A stretch of DNA of 64,000 nucleotides. It comes from Gnetum montanum (taxonomy: Eukaryota > Streptophyta > Gnetopsida > Gnetales > Gnetaceae). Positions 12,700-24,731 of this stretch are shown here, piece after piece; within the stretch, counting starts at the first letter, position 1, and the number at the start of each line of letters is the position of its first letter. A model generated the notes under the pieces. That model had not been told where the DNA came from. It searched no databases and saw only the letters and a list, made by a program, of their open reading frames with translations. Location of the stretch: assembly GCA_015680685.1 (NCBI GenBank), contig MNCI01007639.1, forward strand, positions 709,348 to 773,347. Direction: 5' to 3'. Made by a program: the position numbers and the translations under genes.

Positions 12700-12880
12700 A
12701 TAGGGATAAGCAATAGGATACATTATGGGATGAACTCCATTTTAACATCATAAGAAAGGAGGATGGAAAATATAAGGTTGTGTAGAGTAGGCCTTACTCA
12801 CTTTCTAATCTTACAAAGATTAGAAAAAATATGAACAAGTGAAGTTTACTTTAACCTTCCCATGCCCCTATGACCAAATG
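12700..12880 (+). pseudogene. Protease tail of copy C, cut by copy A
   Basis: The plus-strand translation (DTLWDELHFNI, YSLSNLTKIRKN) matches the end of the protease region of copy A at 6470-6570. The 5' LTR, gag and the rest of the protease of copy C must lie beyond copy A, off the left end of the window. This is the exon just before the presumed pol intron. Confidence 0.65.
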
Positions 12881-13039
12881 CATCAATAGCCATGTAGCCT
12901 TACTTTTCTTTTGCATTTTATTATGCATTTGTTGTTTTACTCTATAGCCTATGCATATAGCCTAAGTTCATTTGCAATTTTTCCTATTTGCTATAACCTT
13001 TCTTTATTCTTTCTTATGATCGAAAAAGCCTTATAAATA

Positions 13040-13215
13040 TACATATCTTTGATACCACATTCACTAAAACATTAAACTAGCATTATGATCTACTAAGACA
13101 TTAAACCAGCAGGATGTCTGCTAAGAGCTTAAACTAGCATTATGGCCCACCATGGCCTTAAACTAGCAACATAGCCATAATTATCCAATATAACCTATGC
13201 CCATAATGGCCTAAA
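13040..13215. repeat. Degenerate minisatellite of copy C
   Basis: Repeats of the 'taaactagcattatggcccaccatggcc' type, the reverse complement of the 27-bp family seen at 57975-58325. They stand between the protease tail and the 3' end of the antisense gene. Confidence 0.65.
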
Positions 13216-13499
13216 ACTAACAAACATCTTGTTTATTATTCCACTTCTTTTTGTCAATTATCCATTTAATGTTATAACCAAAACATCAATATATCCATTT
13301 TCAATGTTTACAACATTTACAATGTTCACTACTAATATAAATGCATAGAGCCAAAAATAAACCCAAAATTTAAATTTAAAGTTAAAATTTCCATAGCATA
13401 CATTGGCATGGCCACATTGTGTAGCAAAAATATCAAAGAATAACAATCATGTATAACATAGCCATCAACATAAAAAAAATAGACAACAACCTAAACTGA

Positions 13500-16400
13500 A
13501 GGAGGCTATTAAGTGGCATCTAGAGAATGAAGTGGTGGGTCATTCCCACCCTCACTGTTGGGACCACCAATGTCTCCTGAGGACTTGAATGCAACAACAT
13601 ATAGCTAGTTAGTAACACAACCAAAATCATGACTTAAAACTAAAACTAAAACACAAAATATATCAAACCTATGGGGATTCTATCTCCATTACTTCTAGGG
13701 GTAGATAAGGAAGGCCTTCCTCCAAACAATGAAGGATCTAATCTTCCATCATGTTGACCTAGTCAACATTTCCAAGATCAACACCAAAGAGAATGTCAAT
13801 CCTATCTATGGAATTCCAAGTAGGAGGCTCTTGGATAGCAGCAACTATATAGGTCTCACTTGCAATAGTGGTAATTTGAAGAGTCGGGGATAGTGCTCTC
13901 TTGCATCATTCAACTAACTCCTCCTTGAGCCACTTTAGGTAGGCCCCATGATTTTTCTTGTACTACTACTTGTGGGCCCTTTGTGTCTTGTCCCATTCAA
14001 AAAACCAAGTGAAATAATCCTTTCAATCCTTAACCTTTTGGAAGATGAGGTCCATTTTCATATGTTGTTTTGTCATCTCTCATAGGACTACTACTTTGTC
14101 CTAAATGACATGCTAGTAGTAGGTCCATGTGATTTCCTTAGTCCATAATTCCCCTAAGTTAGTCACTTGGGCTTCCACAAAGGCCTTATAGTCTTAGAAA
14201 TTTCTAATAGTATCCTCTTTCCTTTGATTATTTTCCCTTAAGGCCAATACTTCTTTCCATAGGGATTCATTGGACCTTTCTATCTCCCATGAAGTTTTTG
14301 TGCATGACATTACTAAATCAGTAGCAGTCTCATACAACTTCATGGATACACTAGATACATTAGAGGGAAGCTTAGGCAAGGAGCTTATCTCCATGTCTCT
14401 ACTTAGATCCCACTCCATAGAAGACACTACACAAGCATAAAATACAACTATAAAACATAATGAACAATGTAAGATAACATAATGCAAGCAAATCCTATAA
14501 CTGAAGCACATAAAACAAAACCTTTACCTATCTTGAGTGCATCCTAATACAACCAATCGATGATGTCCTTAGCCATCCCATGCATGAACTCCACTTTGTT
14601 AGGATTCTTTACCCATGGTTTTCCATGAAACATATGGATGGGAGCTTGCACCTATGGTTTAGGAACTACTATAAGCATAACAATCATTGAAAGATTAGGA
14701 TGACAACCAAAGATAAATAATAAGATATAACAAAAATTTTAATGCATAGGAATACCTTGTTCATACTCCTCTTCCTTCGTAGGGATGATGATGGGGGATG
14801 TACCCAATACTGCCTCACTAAATAATGTGTCTAGATCATCTATACCTACACTGGCAAGCTCTTCAAGCATAGGTTTCTTTAGGAGTGCTTCTTCTACACA
14901 CCTTTTTTTTGCCTCTATAGCAACTTACATTGCCATAGCTTGTTGCTTTTCTATAATCATAGCACATAGAAAAATGGTTAACACATGAAACCATAAAGTA
15001 GCCATAAACTTTAAAACATTAAATAGCCAAATTTAAAAAATCATACTTGCAACTACCTACTACGATAACCTAAGCTTAATCTTAAGCTTCATTGGGGTAG
15101 GCTAGTCTAATGCTAGAGGTGCCTACTCCATAAGCCTCTTTAGTTTCTCCCTAGCTATCTCTTTGGCCTCCATACATTATCATCTAGCATCTTGGACACT
15201 AGAAAGAAACATGAGAGGCTCATCATAATGAGTACTATCAAGAGATTCATACTATCTAACATCAAGATTCTTAGTGGTAATGGATAATGTATCATCCATA
15301 CCCTTTGGTGGGTTCTAGGCCTACACTGTTGGATAAATGTGCTTTATCCAAGGCCTAGAAAGTTGGCTTGGGTCTTTGGAAATCCATTGCTCATTCTTTC
15401 AAACCATCAAAAACACCAAAAGCCTTTTTACATAACTTGTAAAAAGTGCAGAGTGCATATGGATTATCATAGAGGTATCACCACAAAGTTTGAGGATCTC
15501 CTCTTAAAGCCCAGTAGCTAAAGTAGCCACCTAATCAAATCTAATGCCCTCAATTAGGACCTTCTTAAAGGTCCACCCTTGTGCTAAGTCGATTACCTTC
15601 TTTTGTGATAGTAATTTGGGAAATGCATGAGACATAAACAAAGGATATGATTTTTTTGCATCAAGGTTCATGAAGCTATTCATCAAAATTCTAGAGTGGC
15701 CCATGTTGGGACCAAGCCACTCTAGAACTTTGTCATGATGGCTTGATTTCCTTACTATCTTGGTAGGAGCCTTTGCCCTATTAGCAGGGACACCAAACAA
15801 GTTGCAAAAGAGGCTCTCACCTATGTCCATGTTTACCTTCACACCTTGGATGATGATGCTAAAATGACCAACCATCTCATCAAAGGAGTTAATGATATGC
15901 AAAATCTCCATAGTAGGAATGGAAGGGATATGTTCCATAAATACATTGAACAAGTCATCACATTGGATGTTTTCTTGAATGTATCTAGGTGCCTATTCCT
16001 TTAGCCACTACTGTGCTGATGTCACCTCACGAGACTTCAAGATGAGGGTATCCTTATGACATGAATATGAAAGTGGTATAGTGAAATCAACTGAGGTGGA
16101 AGGTTCTGTGAAGCAATAACCAAAGGTTAGCATTCATATAAGCAATTTCAAAAACCAAGAAAAGCAATAGAACATTTAGATCCATAAAACACTAGAAGCT
16201 ATAGCATTTACATTTACCTTTCCTTTTCTTCTATGGTGTGGAGGTCCCAGTTGCAAGGGTCTAATCTATGCTATTAGCATCTACCCACAAGTTGTGCATT
16301 GTCCCATCATCCTTACACTTCTTGTATACATGGTTAAACCTAGTGGCATATTCATAAAATCACCCCCCCCCCCCCCCCCCCTCCTTTAACTATTGATACA

Positions 16401-16995
16401 TGGCAGTTTTGATTTAAGGACTCTTAGTGAATTCATTTATAGTAGTTTGAGCCACTACTAGGATTTGATCATTGACAATCAAACCCTAATCATTATCCTT
16501 GTACCTACAAGAAGTTGTAAAAATGATAAATTTAGGGAAGATAATCAAGCCAAAAACATAAAAGCAGTATGATAATCATGTTTACCCTTGTAAATGATAC
16601 ACAGTGCCAGGTGAGTTCTAAAATAATGTGTGGGCTCTATGCACCACCATCAAGGTATTGTCAATATTGTACTAACTATACTCTAGCATCATCCAAATCT
16701 CTATAGGATAACATGGGATTATAGCATTTGCTAGTTCCCATATGGTTTTAGGAAGCAAATTATCAGTAATGTATTTGGCAATCAAGCTAGATGCCCAAGG
16801 AAATAGGATCTCCATAATGATCCCAGATACATCCATGAACAATTATGATCATAGCATCATACTAAACTTTCTAAGGATGTAATCAAGAGAGTCCCTTGTG
16901 CCAAGAAGCAACTACAATTAGAGTTTCACAAAAGGCATGTCAAGTGGTGGGGTGTTGATCTTAGGATGACCAATGTAGCACAAGATACAAACTAG
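13500..16995 (-). pseudogene. Antisense gene of copy C (decayed)
   Basis: Minus-strand relative of the gene at 54232-57777. From 5' to 3' on the minus strand: about 16990-16600, with HTLF.NSPGTVYHLQG; 16500-16220; 16100-15070, with HIPSIPTMEILHIINSFDE and LFCNLFGVPANRAK; small exons near 14930-14800 and 14640-14540; 14440-13680, with MEWDLSRDMEISSLPKLPSN and the coiled-coil start; and a last exon near 13590-13500. Candidate splice dinucleotides lie at several ends. It is antisense to the pol of copy C. Its 5' end directly abuts the pol linker (17006), so the first exon and intron seen in E are missing. A run of 19 C lies at 16363-16381. Confidence 0.7.
16363..16381. repeat. Homopolymer C19
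   Basis: Nineteen consecutive C inside the decayed antisense gene of copy C. The neighbouring copy A has a short 'tgtgtatcaatag' type sequence there, so this is either slippage expansion or a sequencing artefact. Confidence 0.9.
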
Positions 16996-17005
16996 CTCCA
17001 CTCTG

Positions 17006-17370
17006 ATGAGAATAAACCTCAAAAAGACCAAACACAAAGGAAAGAGACCTTGGTTGCCTAGATTTCAAGTTGAGAGACTTATAGACCACATAGCCTCAAT
17101 AGAGAAACCTCTAGAATGGCCTAAAAGCCTAGTCAAAAGCCTTGACTTAGATGTTGGTGACATAACTAAAGACTCTCTAGTTAAGGTTCTTGTCACAACA
17201 CATAGTGGTGAGGAGAAACCCCTTAAGCTAAGTTCCTAACTAGAGCCTCAATGTGTTGAAGACATCACCAAGGTCTTACAAAGTAACATTAAAGTCTTTT
17301 CCTAGTCACATGAAGATATTCTAGGCCTAGATTAATGTCTATTATAGCACAACATCATTCTAGACCCTAG
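17006..17370 (+). pseudogene. Protease-RT linker of copy C
   Basis: The translation IEKPLEWPKSLVKSLDLDVG, followed by DITKDSLVKV and THSGEEKPLKLSS, matches the linker of element E (FPEWPKQSTRTLDLEAG; DITEDPLNEV; THKGEAKMLKVSS). 'ccttggttgcctag' at about 17038-17051 is a possible 3' splice site for the sense pol intron. The 3' end is cut at 17370 by the 2.6-kb insertion. Confidence 0.8.
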
Positions 17371-19955
17371 TGTTGGTGACCATTTGGGACGCAACCACCA
17401 ACGAGTGTCCTCAAATAGGATTTAGGTGCCTACTGGTCTCTGGCAACACCAAGGCCTAGATACCTCCAAATAAACTCAGTAGTTAATGTGAGTATGTGTG
17501 TGTGCTATTGTGGCATGCGGTTGTAAAAAATGAAATGATTGCGTTATGTGTGAACTATAGATGACTTATCTTAAAGAGATTCAGCCAACTTTGCCAAGTA
17601 CTGTGAGTTGTTGAGAGTTCCTATTTTGTTCAATTGCCTAGTCTACGCGATCATTTGAGCACAAATAAAGCATTTGCAAAAAAATGTGAGCACAACTCTA
17701 CAAATCTACTTCTAATTTTCCCCAGAGAAAGAGATAGTTCCACAAGAAAACTAGAAATAGAGCAAGATTAGATGGAAATAGACAGAAAAGAAAGCAGATT
17801 TGCGTGGACCTCAAATATTTAAATAAGGTAAAATGACACGAGTAAACACTTCGCAATAAAGCTATCCCAAATTCAATAACTACAAATTTTTCAAACTTCC
17901 AAGGCTCAAATAAGCAATTTCTTCAAGACAATCCTACTATGCTACCAAAAATTGCTGCGTAAACTATCACGTACGAGACTCCATTTTGGCTAGATAATGG
18001 ATGTCAACAATTGCATTCAACAGAACCTTCAAAAGACTTGAAAATCTTTGATTGAAATACCATGGAGATTCACTTTAAAGATAAAAAGAAGCTATTCTGG
18101 TCCCATCAAAATACCAAAGATTTTCTGAACCCTCTTGACTATTGAATCGTTCAACGGCATGACTACAAGCAGAGGCTCTCTTACAACGATCTCAATAGCA
18201 GTTCCTATATGTTGTACAATAACAAAATTTACTACTAAAATGCTCTTAAGACTTTTAAACACAAGCACTTCTATGGAAAAAATTTTCCAAAACATTTCCT
18301 ATCGGGCAACAAGAACAATAAGAGCAATCTAAAAATCCCAAAATTACTTGCCAAGGATGATACTATCTAAACCACTANCATTCCAAAATATCCTAGCTAA
18401 CTTTTCTCCCAAGTAAGGAGGTTACAACTTACCCATCTAGTTAGGAGGAAGTTATGTAGTTAGGAAGTTATACATAAAGTTAGGAGGAATTTATGCTATC
18501 ATTAATAAATACTACAAATATTTAATATAATATTATAAATATTTTAACATTAATATTACAAATATTTTTATAGGTAGTAACTTATATAATAATGTTTGAA
18601 AAATAATTTTTTGAAGCCTTGGGATAATTAAATTAAAAAGTAAGTTTATAACCAGGGCTTCACACTATTAGTGTATGTGATATTCTGACCATTTAAAATT
18701 TTATTTTTGATGAACTGCAACTTTGGTTTACTGGCATTGGCCCAAAATATCTCTTGACACCTATCTTGGTGTGCCTTTATGTCTTTGTTGCCACATTCAA
18801 TGGACTCGTATGCAATATTGAATGCATCGGCATTGGGCATGGCTGCTATTTCGGATTGCCGGTTCCAGGAGGAGTGAATGACATACTGCCTAAAAATTTG
18901 AAATGCGTTCTTTGGGAAAAGCCCTGTTTGGTGAGGTAGCAACCTGCAACAAATTATTGGAAGTTACGGTGGTGAGTTGGAAAAGCGCCTGTCGTTGAAG
19001 CTATTTTCTTTGCAACCTTTGTTCTCAGCCTGTGGATTTTTTTACAGTGCGACCACGGCCAGACCTTCACGCGGGATAGAGGTGATCATTTTTTCAGATT
19101 CATCGCGAAATAGTAAGGATCAGAATGTCGAAGCGCAGGTTCAGATTCGAGGGTTTTGGCGTAAACAGGCCAGGTCTCCTGGGCGATTCTACCATTCCGA
19201 GGTTTGAATCCGCAAAATTGCAGGGGTGTCTATACATACCCTCACTGACCAAAGCCCCCCAGTGACCACTTTGAAGGTCACATCCTGGACAACATCGAGT
19301 ACATCGGGGGTTTCAACAACATCAATATTGACGATGACGACAGCAACAAAGAAGTGAATTTGTTGGATGCGTTCACAGCAGGAATTAGGAAGACATGGAT
19401 GCCTTGAATGCTGGATATGATTCTAACCAGGAGGTTTATGCTACCAGCAAGGCCGTCAACGCCACCCAGTCCCATCTCAAGAATGATTCTGATGATAATC
19501 TGGTTGTACCTGATATTCGTAGATTGAGGAGAACACTTCTATTGCTGCCCTGACTATTTTAGAAACTGAAGCTTTTCGGCAGAGTCTGAGAATTAAGCTT
19601 TCTAGATTTTTGCAAGGCAGGGCCAAATATAAAACATGAACTTAACAATGGTTAACAAGGATTTTAATTTCTTATTGATGCATTCATGAATGGTGTGGGC
19701 TCTTCTTAATCGATAAAGCTTTTCAATTCTTTTTTCAATCTTCCTATCACACAGGGGCATGATAAATTTTCCTTTCCTTGGTATCATCATTTGAAAATGG
19801 AAACACTATATCTTCACTCAACAAATTTCCACATGAAACCTCTGGTATTAAAATAGGACACAACCATCATATATTTTTTTTATTTGAATATCTTCTATGT
19901 CTCATTCGTATTTTATCACCTTTGATGTTCCATGAAATGGCTAAATGTGCCAACA
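17371..19955. mobile_element. 2.6-kb TG...CA insertion with CCTAG target duplication
   Basis: It begins TGTTGG, ends CCAACA (inverted termini), and is flanked by CCTAG at 17366-17370 and 19956-19960. The pol reading of copy C and copy D runs straight across the empty site (...ATTAGACCAATTAAGC). No pol gene is visible and no internal pair of long direct repeats was recognised. It is therefore a large solo LTR, probably Copia-like from its TGTTGG/CCAACA ends, or a small non-autonomous element. The stretch 18650-19500 is richer in CpG than its surroundings and looks partly coding. Ambiguous base at 18377. Confidence 0.75.
18640..19560. other. CpG-retaining, coding-looking stretch in the insertion
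   Basis: This part keeps many CG dinucleotides and codon-like composition while the flanks are AT-rich. Plus-strand frames give phrases such as NIEYIGGFNNINIDDDDSN near 19290-19350, but every frame is soon closed and I recognise no family. It could be a captured gene fragment or simply a younger LTR segment. No function is proposed. Confidence 0.3.
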
Positions 19956-21120
19956 CCTAGCATTAGACCAATTAAGCAAAATGTGTACAAAATTACACCT
20001 AATTTGACCTTGGTAGTTTGTGAGGAAATATCAAAGCTCTACCATTAGGATTGTTGATTACATAGAATGGGTATCCAACATAGTGGTAGTCCCTACAAAA
20101 AATGGAATTATTCATATTTTCATCAATTTTCAAGTCATAAATAAAGTAATTATCAAGGATGACTTCCCTTTGCCTAATATTGATCAACTTATTGATACTA
20201 CAACTAGGCATACCTTATTGTCCTTCATCGATGGATTCTCAAGATATAACCAAATTAGGATCAACCTAGAGCACCAACTTAGCATGACCTTTATGAATCC
20301 ATGAGGTACCTTTTATTATATCATGATTCCTTTTGGCCTTAAGAGTGCTAGAGTAACATACTAGAGAGCCATGACCTATATCTTTACAAATTACATGTTG
20401 GGTTTGCTGAATTATTATGTAGATGATAAAGCCATCAAGTCCAAAATCATCCATGACCATGTTAATGACCTAGATCTTGTACTTAAATGATGCCTCAAAT
20501 ACTAGCTTAGGCCCAATCCTAGGAATTTTTTCTTTGGTGTCAAGACTAGTAAGATGCTTAGCTTTGTAGTCTCTGAAACAAGGATACATGTTGATCTTGA
20601 TAAGGTTAAGGCCATATCCAAATTAGCAGTGCCTACCAACCTTAAATAGCTTTGGGGATTACAAGGTAGATTAAAGTTTATTCATAGGTTTATTGCTAGG
20701 CTTACAAATAAGTTATAGCCCATGCACCACTTGCTTAAAAAAGGAGTTCACTATGAATGGACCACTCAATGCCAAGAGACCTTTGAAAACCTTAAGCGAG
20801 AATTAACATAACTATCAATAGTTTATCCTCCGCAATAGGGTAAACAATTTTACATTTATCTTATCATTTTTGATACATCCATTACCTTTCTACTCTATCA
20901 GAAATATTATGATGAAGCAAAAATGCACATATACTACCTTAGCCATGTGTTAGTTGCCCATGAGACCCAATACACTGAGGTGGAGAAGTATTGTCTAGCA
21001 CTAGTCTTCTCTTTAAAGAAATGGAGATACTACCTCTTTAGAAGCTAAGTCAATGTCATTTTCAAGGATAACATACTCAAAGTCATAATGACCACCATCG
21101 ATGAAAGTAGCTATATAGCT
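19956..21120 (+). pseudogene. Reverse transcriptase and RNase H of copy C
   Basis: Ty3/gypsy reverse transcriptase in one broken frame: VDYIEWVSNIVVVPTKNG, DDFPLPNIDQLIDTT, SFIDGFSRYNQIRIN, then YYVDDKAIKSK with the YVDD catalytic box near 20420, and LWGLQGRLKFIHRF. The usual gypsy RNase H follows (YLSHVLVAHETQYTEVEKYCLALVF). Stops stand mostly where element E or D has Gln, Arg or Trp. The reading continues from 17006-17370 across the 17371-19955 insertion. Confidence 0.85.
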
Positions 21121-22985
21121 TGATTGAAATCCATAACCACAAAATTCAACCTTCATTACATCTCTCAGTCCTTAATGAAAGATCAAGCTATAGTCGTACA
21201 ACTCACAGTTTTACCTATTGATGCACAAGAAGCCATAGATCCTAAATTCCCTAATGAACACATTAACACTATTAGCCAGGTACCCAAGGGTTATGAGGTG
21301 GTCATGCACTTTGATAGAGCTTCAACTACCCATGGGGCTAGTGCCATTGCCATCATAACATTTCCATCTGATGACATCTGATTCTTTGCCTATCGTTTTG
21401 GGTTCCCATGTACCAACAACATAGCAAAGTGTAAGGGTTTGATCAGAGGGATGATGATAGCTCATGACCTATAAATTAGATTCCTATCCGTTAAAGGTGA
21501 TTCACAACTCATGGTTAATATAGTAACTAAAGTCTATGCATGCAAAGCTAAGCACTTACAACCTTACTATGACCTAGGAAATGTTGATATCCAACACATA
21601 CCTCAAAAAAACACCATATATGATGCAATTGCAATATTAGCCCTTAGTATGATGCCAAATGTGTTTAGCAAGTTACCCATATTAACCATGAACTATGCTA
21701 CTCCCATGACACAAAACATTGAGGATACTTTTGTAGTTGTCGTTCATACTACTCCTCCCAAGGAGTGGTATGATGATATCAATTTTACCTTATGCATCAT
21801 AAATCTTCACAAGGCCTATCTATTTCTCAAAATGATGTCATACATAAGAAATCGAAGCAATATGTTTTCATAGGTGATAACACATTATGTTGATGATCCT
21901 ATGATGGCATACTCCTAAAGTGCTTAGGTAAAATCAAAGCTAGAATAGCCCTAGAGGAAGTTCACAAGGGTGTTTGTGGAGAAAATATAGGACCAAGAGC
22001 CATGGACACTAAGATTAGATGGTTAGGCTATTACATGATTACAATGATTACCTACAAAAGGTTAGGCAGTGTGACATGTGCCAGTGATATAGTAACCTTA
22101 TACATGTACCACAAACTGAGCTACATACCACTCAAATAACATTGTCATTTCAATGATGGGGGTTGGATATCATTGAACTCATAATGCCTATGTCTTTTTC
22201 AAAGAATAGCTTCATCATCACTGCAACCGAATATTTTACCAAGCTAGTTGAGGCTATTCCCCTAAGGAACACCACATCTAAGCAAGTTTGCAAATTCATC
22301 CTAGATAACATTGTAGCCCATTTGTACATACCCATGATCATAGTTATGGAAAATGGACCATAATTTAGCAGCCAAGAAACCAAGGATTTCTACCACAACC
22401 TAGGCATTAAGCATTCTTTCTCATCACCCTATTACCCCCAAGTCAATGGAAAAGTATGCAATAAGGCCATCATCAACTTTCTCAAGAAGATGCTCAACAA
22501 CAACAAATGCAAGTGGCATGAGCAGCTTTTCCATGCATTATGGGCATACAAAACAACCTATTGCATGACAATTGGCATGACCCCTTATAGCCTTGTTTAT
22601 ACTTTTGAATTTTTTTTCCTCTTAAATTGTAGGTGCCATTGCTCCAAGTAGCCTTGACCAACTTCATCAATGACAAGTAGAACAAGGATTTTTAGATGAA
22701 AACCCTTAATTTGGTGGAGAAGTGATGTATACAAGTGCTTGATCACATCAAGCACTATCAAGATATGTAGATGTAGTAGCATCATCATGATTTGAGCATA
22801 TGCAAGATCAACGAGAGGGACCTCATCCTAAAGACTGTCCATGAACATGTGGATAAATTCTCAACCAACTAGGAAGGATCCTTCCTTATTACTAGAGCCT
22901 ATGAAAATGGAGCATTCAAAATAGCCAACATTGATGGGAATGAGCTGACCAATCCAGTTAGTCATTCCTATCTATAACTATATTA
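21121..22985 (+). pseudogene. Second RNase H-like domain and integrase of copy C
   Basis: The stretch 21290-21620 gives VVMHFDRASTTHGASA, RFGFPCTNNIAKCKGLIRGM and VKGDSQLMVN, the pattern of the additional RNase H domain typical of Tat-lineage elements. Integrase follows from about 21950 (VHKGVC near 21960), the core near 22163-22363 (SFIITATEYFTKLVEAIPLR and FILDNIVAHL), and the C-terminal part (INFLKKMLNNN) in shifting frames. The HHCC motif keeps its first His here, unlike element E. Not functional. Confidence 0.8.
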
Positions 22986-23019
22986 TATGTAGCCAACAGT
23001 TGTCAACAAGTGAACTTGC

Positions 23020-23115
23020 TTTCAACGATCCACTATGACATTGAACTAGCAACATAGTCTTCCAAGGCCTTAAACTAGTACCATGACCCACCATAGCCTT
23101 AAACTAGCAACTTTG
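23020..23115. repeat. Minisatellite between integrase and 3' LTR, copy C
   Basis: Three or so units of the 'ccttaaactagtaccatgacccaccatag' type. Element E has the equivalent array at 49345-49775 in the same relative place. Confidence 0.55.
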
Positions 23116-23242
23116 ATAACTTGGATAGCCTAATTCTCATGTGGCTTGTATGCATTGTAGTGTTATAATATGCAGTGGTGTTTTGTATTCTTCATTGATG
23201 CCTCTCAAGTCAATCCTCCAAGCACCAACAAAGAGGGACCAT

Positions 23243-24731
23243 TGAAACACCACAAACATTTACATGTTATAGCTAATATTCATCATGTAGCTTTCACCCC
23301 ATGAAACCTAAGGTAAATCTTCATTGTAAATGTGAAGATTATAATCCATAGTGGGCAATTCTACACACTTTATATTTTTGGGGCTGAAAATGCCTCATAA
23401 GTGGTCAAGCCTCATTTCCCAAGTGAAAAAGATCACCTAGTGTCTATATTTGGACTTGGCACAAGGGGGGGTGGTTGGTTGTTTCAAAAGTTCCTTTTAA
23501 ATGTCAAAAATGATAATTTAATGGGTTTTATAGGGGGTATACATTTTTCTACACTGGAAGCACATGAAGGAGGTAAATCTCATCTACCCCCAATGTGGAA
23601 GGATGGGGGTTTTGGAAACTTTCCCCATTCAATGTGGAGACTACATGGATAGCCTAGAAACCTTTCCCCTTCATCATGGAGTCTTCACCCCTAGTGTTGA
23701 AAACTACATCACCTAGCATGGAAGATAGACAAGCCAACATTCATCACTTCAGGTACTTCAACCTTAACCTACCACTTCAACAAGCATGGTGGAGAGCTCA
23801 GCATGGAAGATTCAACTCCAACGTGAAAGGTATGCCCCACTTACTATTTATAGTAAATGAAATGGCCATTGAAGGAAGCACTTACTATGTATAGTAACCC
23901 CCCAAATTTGGGCATCCATATCATCTAAATTTAGGAGCCAGTTTATAGAAAATTTGCAGCCATTTTACAACTGATTTATAGCCATTTTGCAACCCCATTC
24001 ATGGTCCAAAGAACCTATATAAGCCAACCTCAAACATGATTTACAAGTTCTAGAATTTTTTTAAAAATTTTAGCAAGGTTTAGCGACCATTGGCCTACAT
24101 CCCAAATTGTCCATAATTCCACACTTGGAGCATTCTCAGGAATTCAAGAGCTCTTGTAAATTTCCATACTTGCATTCTCATGAACCCCAATGTGGAAGCA
24201 TTATAGCCTTGAGACTTGTAAATTTTAGTGTAAAAGCTACATTTATGGAGCTCCCAATCCCTAGCGTGGAGCAATCTAGTAGCCATATTTCTCACTTTTA
24301 TCACCCTCCAATAGTAATCCAACTTGTAAATTTAAGGAGGTAGTGGTTGAGGAAGGTTTGATAGCATTATGAGTGGGCTTAGCACATAGATCATGGAGCA
24401 GATCACATTAGCTTCAATGGGCTTTAAACTCCTACATAAGTGAACCTCCTTTCTACTCATCCAAGCACCATTTGTACACATTTTATTCTTTCTCAATAAA
24501 GTTTTAAGTTTTGAGCTTTGTGTTCAAAATAAATTTATTTTATGTGCATTATTCAAATTTATTTGTATTTCCATGTTTTGCATTTCATAAGGCCCTGGTT
24601 GATCTGCCAAACTGGCCAAGGTGCCTCAAATCCCATTTTTTCTTATGGAGGCACTAGGGATTTGGGGTTTATAAATTACTCCATTGAGGATCTTTGTTTT
24701 TTTCTAGTGACTAATATTTTCAATCGCAACA
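23243..24731 (+). mobile_element. 3' LTR of copy C
   Basis: It starts TGAAACACC after a purine stretch (AACAAAGAGGGACCAT, a polypurine-tract candidate) and ends CGCAACA. It aligns along its length with the inverted LTR 11258-12699. TATATAA lies at 24016-24022 and AATAAA at 24495-24500. No primer binding site follows it, so it is a 3' LTR and not the start of another element. Confidence 0.75.

Noticed and set aside
18646-19475. Host gene fragment at the CpG-rich stretch
   Set aside because: Frames close quickly and no domain is recognised; kept only as a note inside the insertion.
20020-22788. Minus-strand ORFs across the pol of copy C
   Set aside because: Shadows of the RT and integrase reading on the plus strand.
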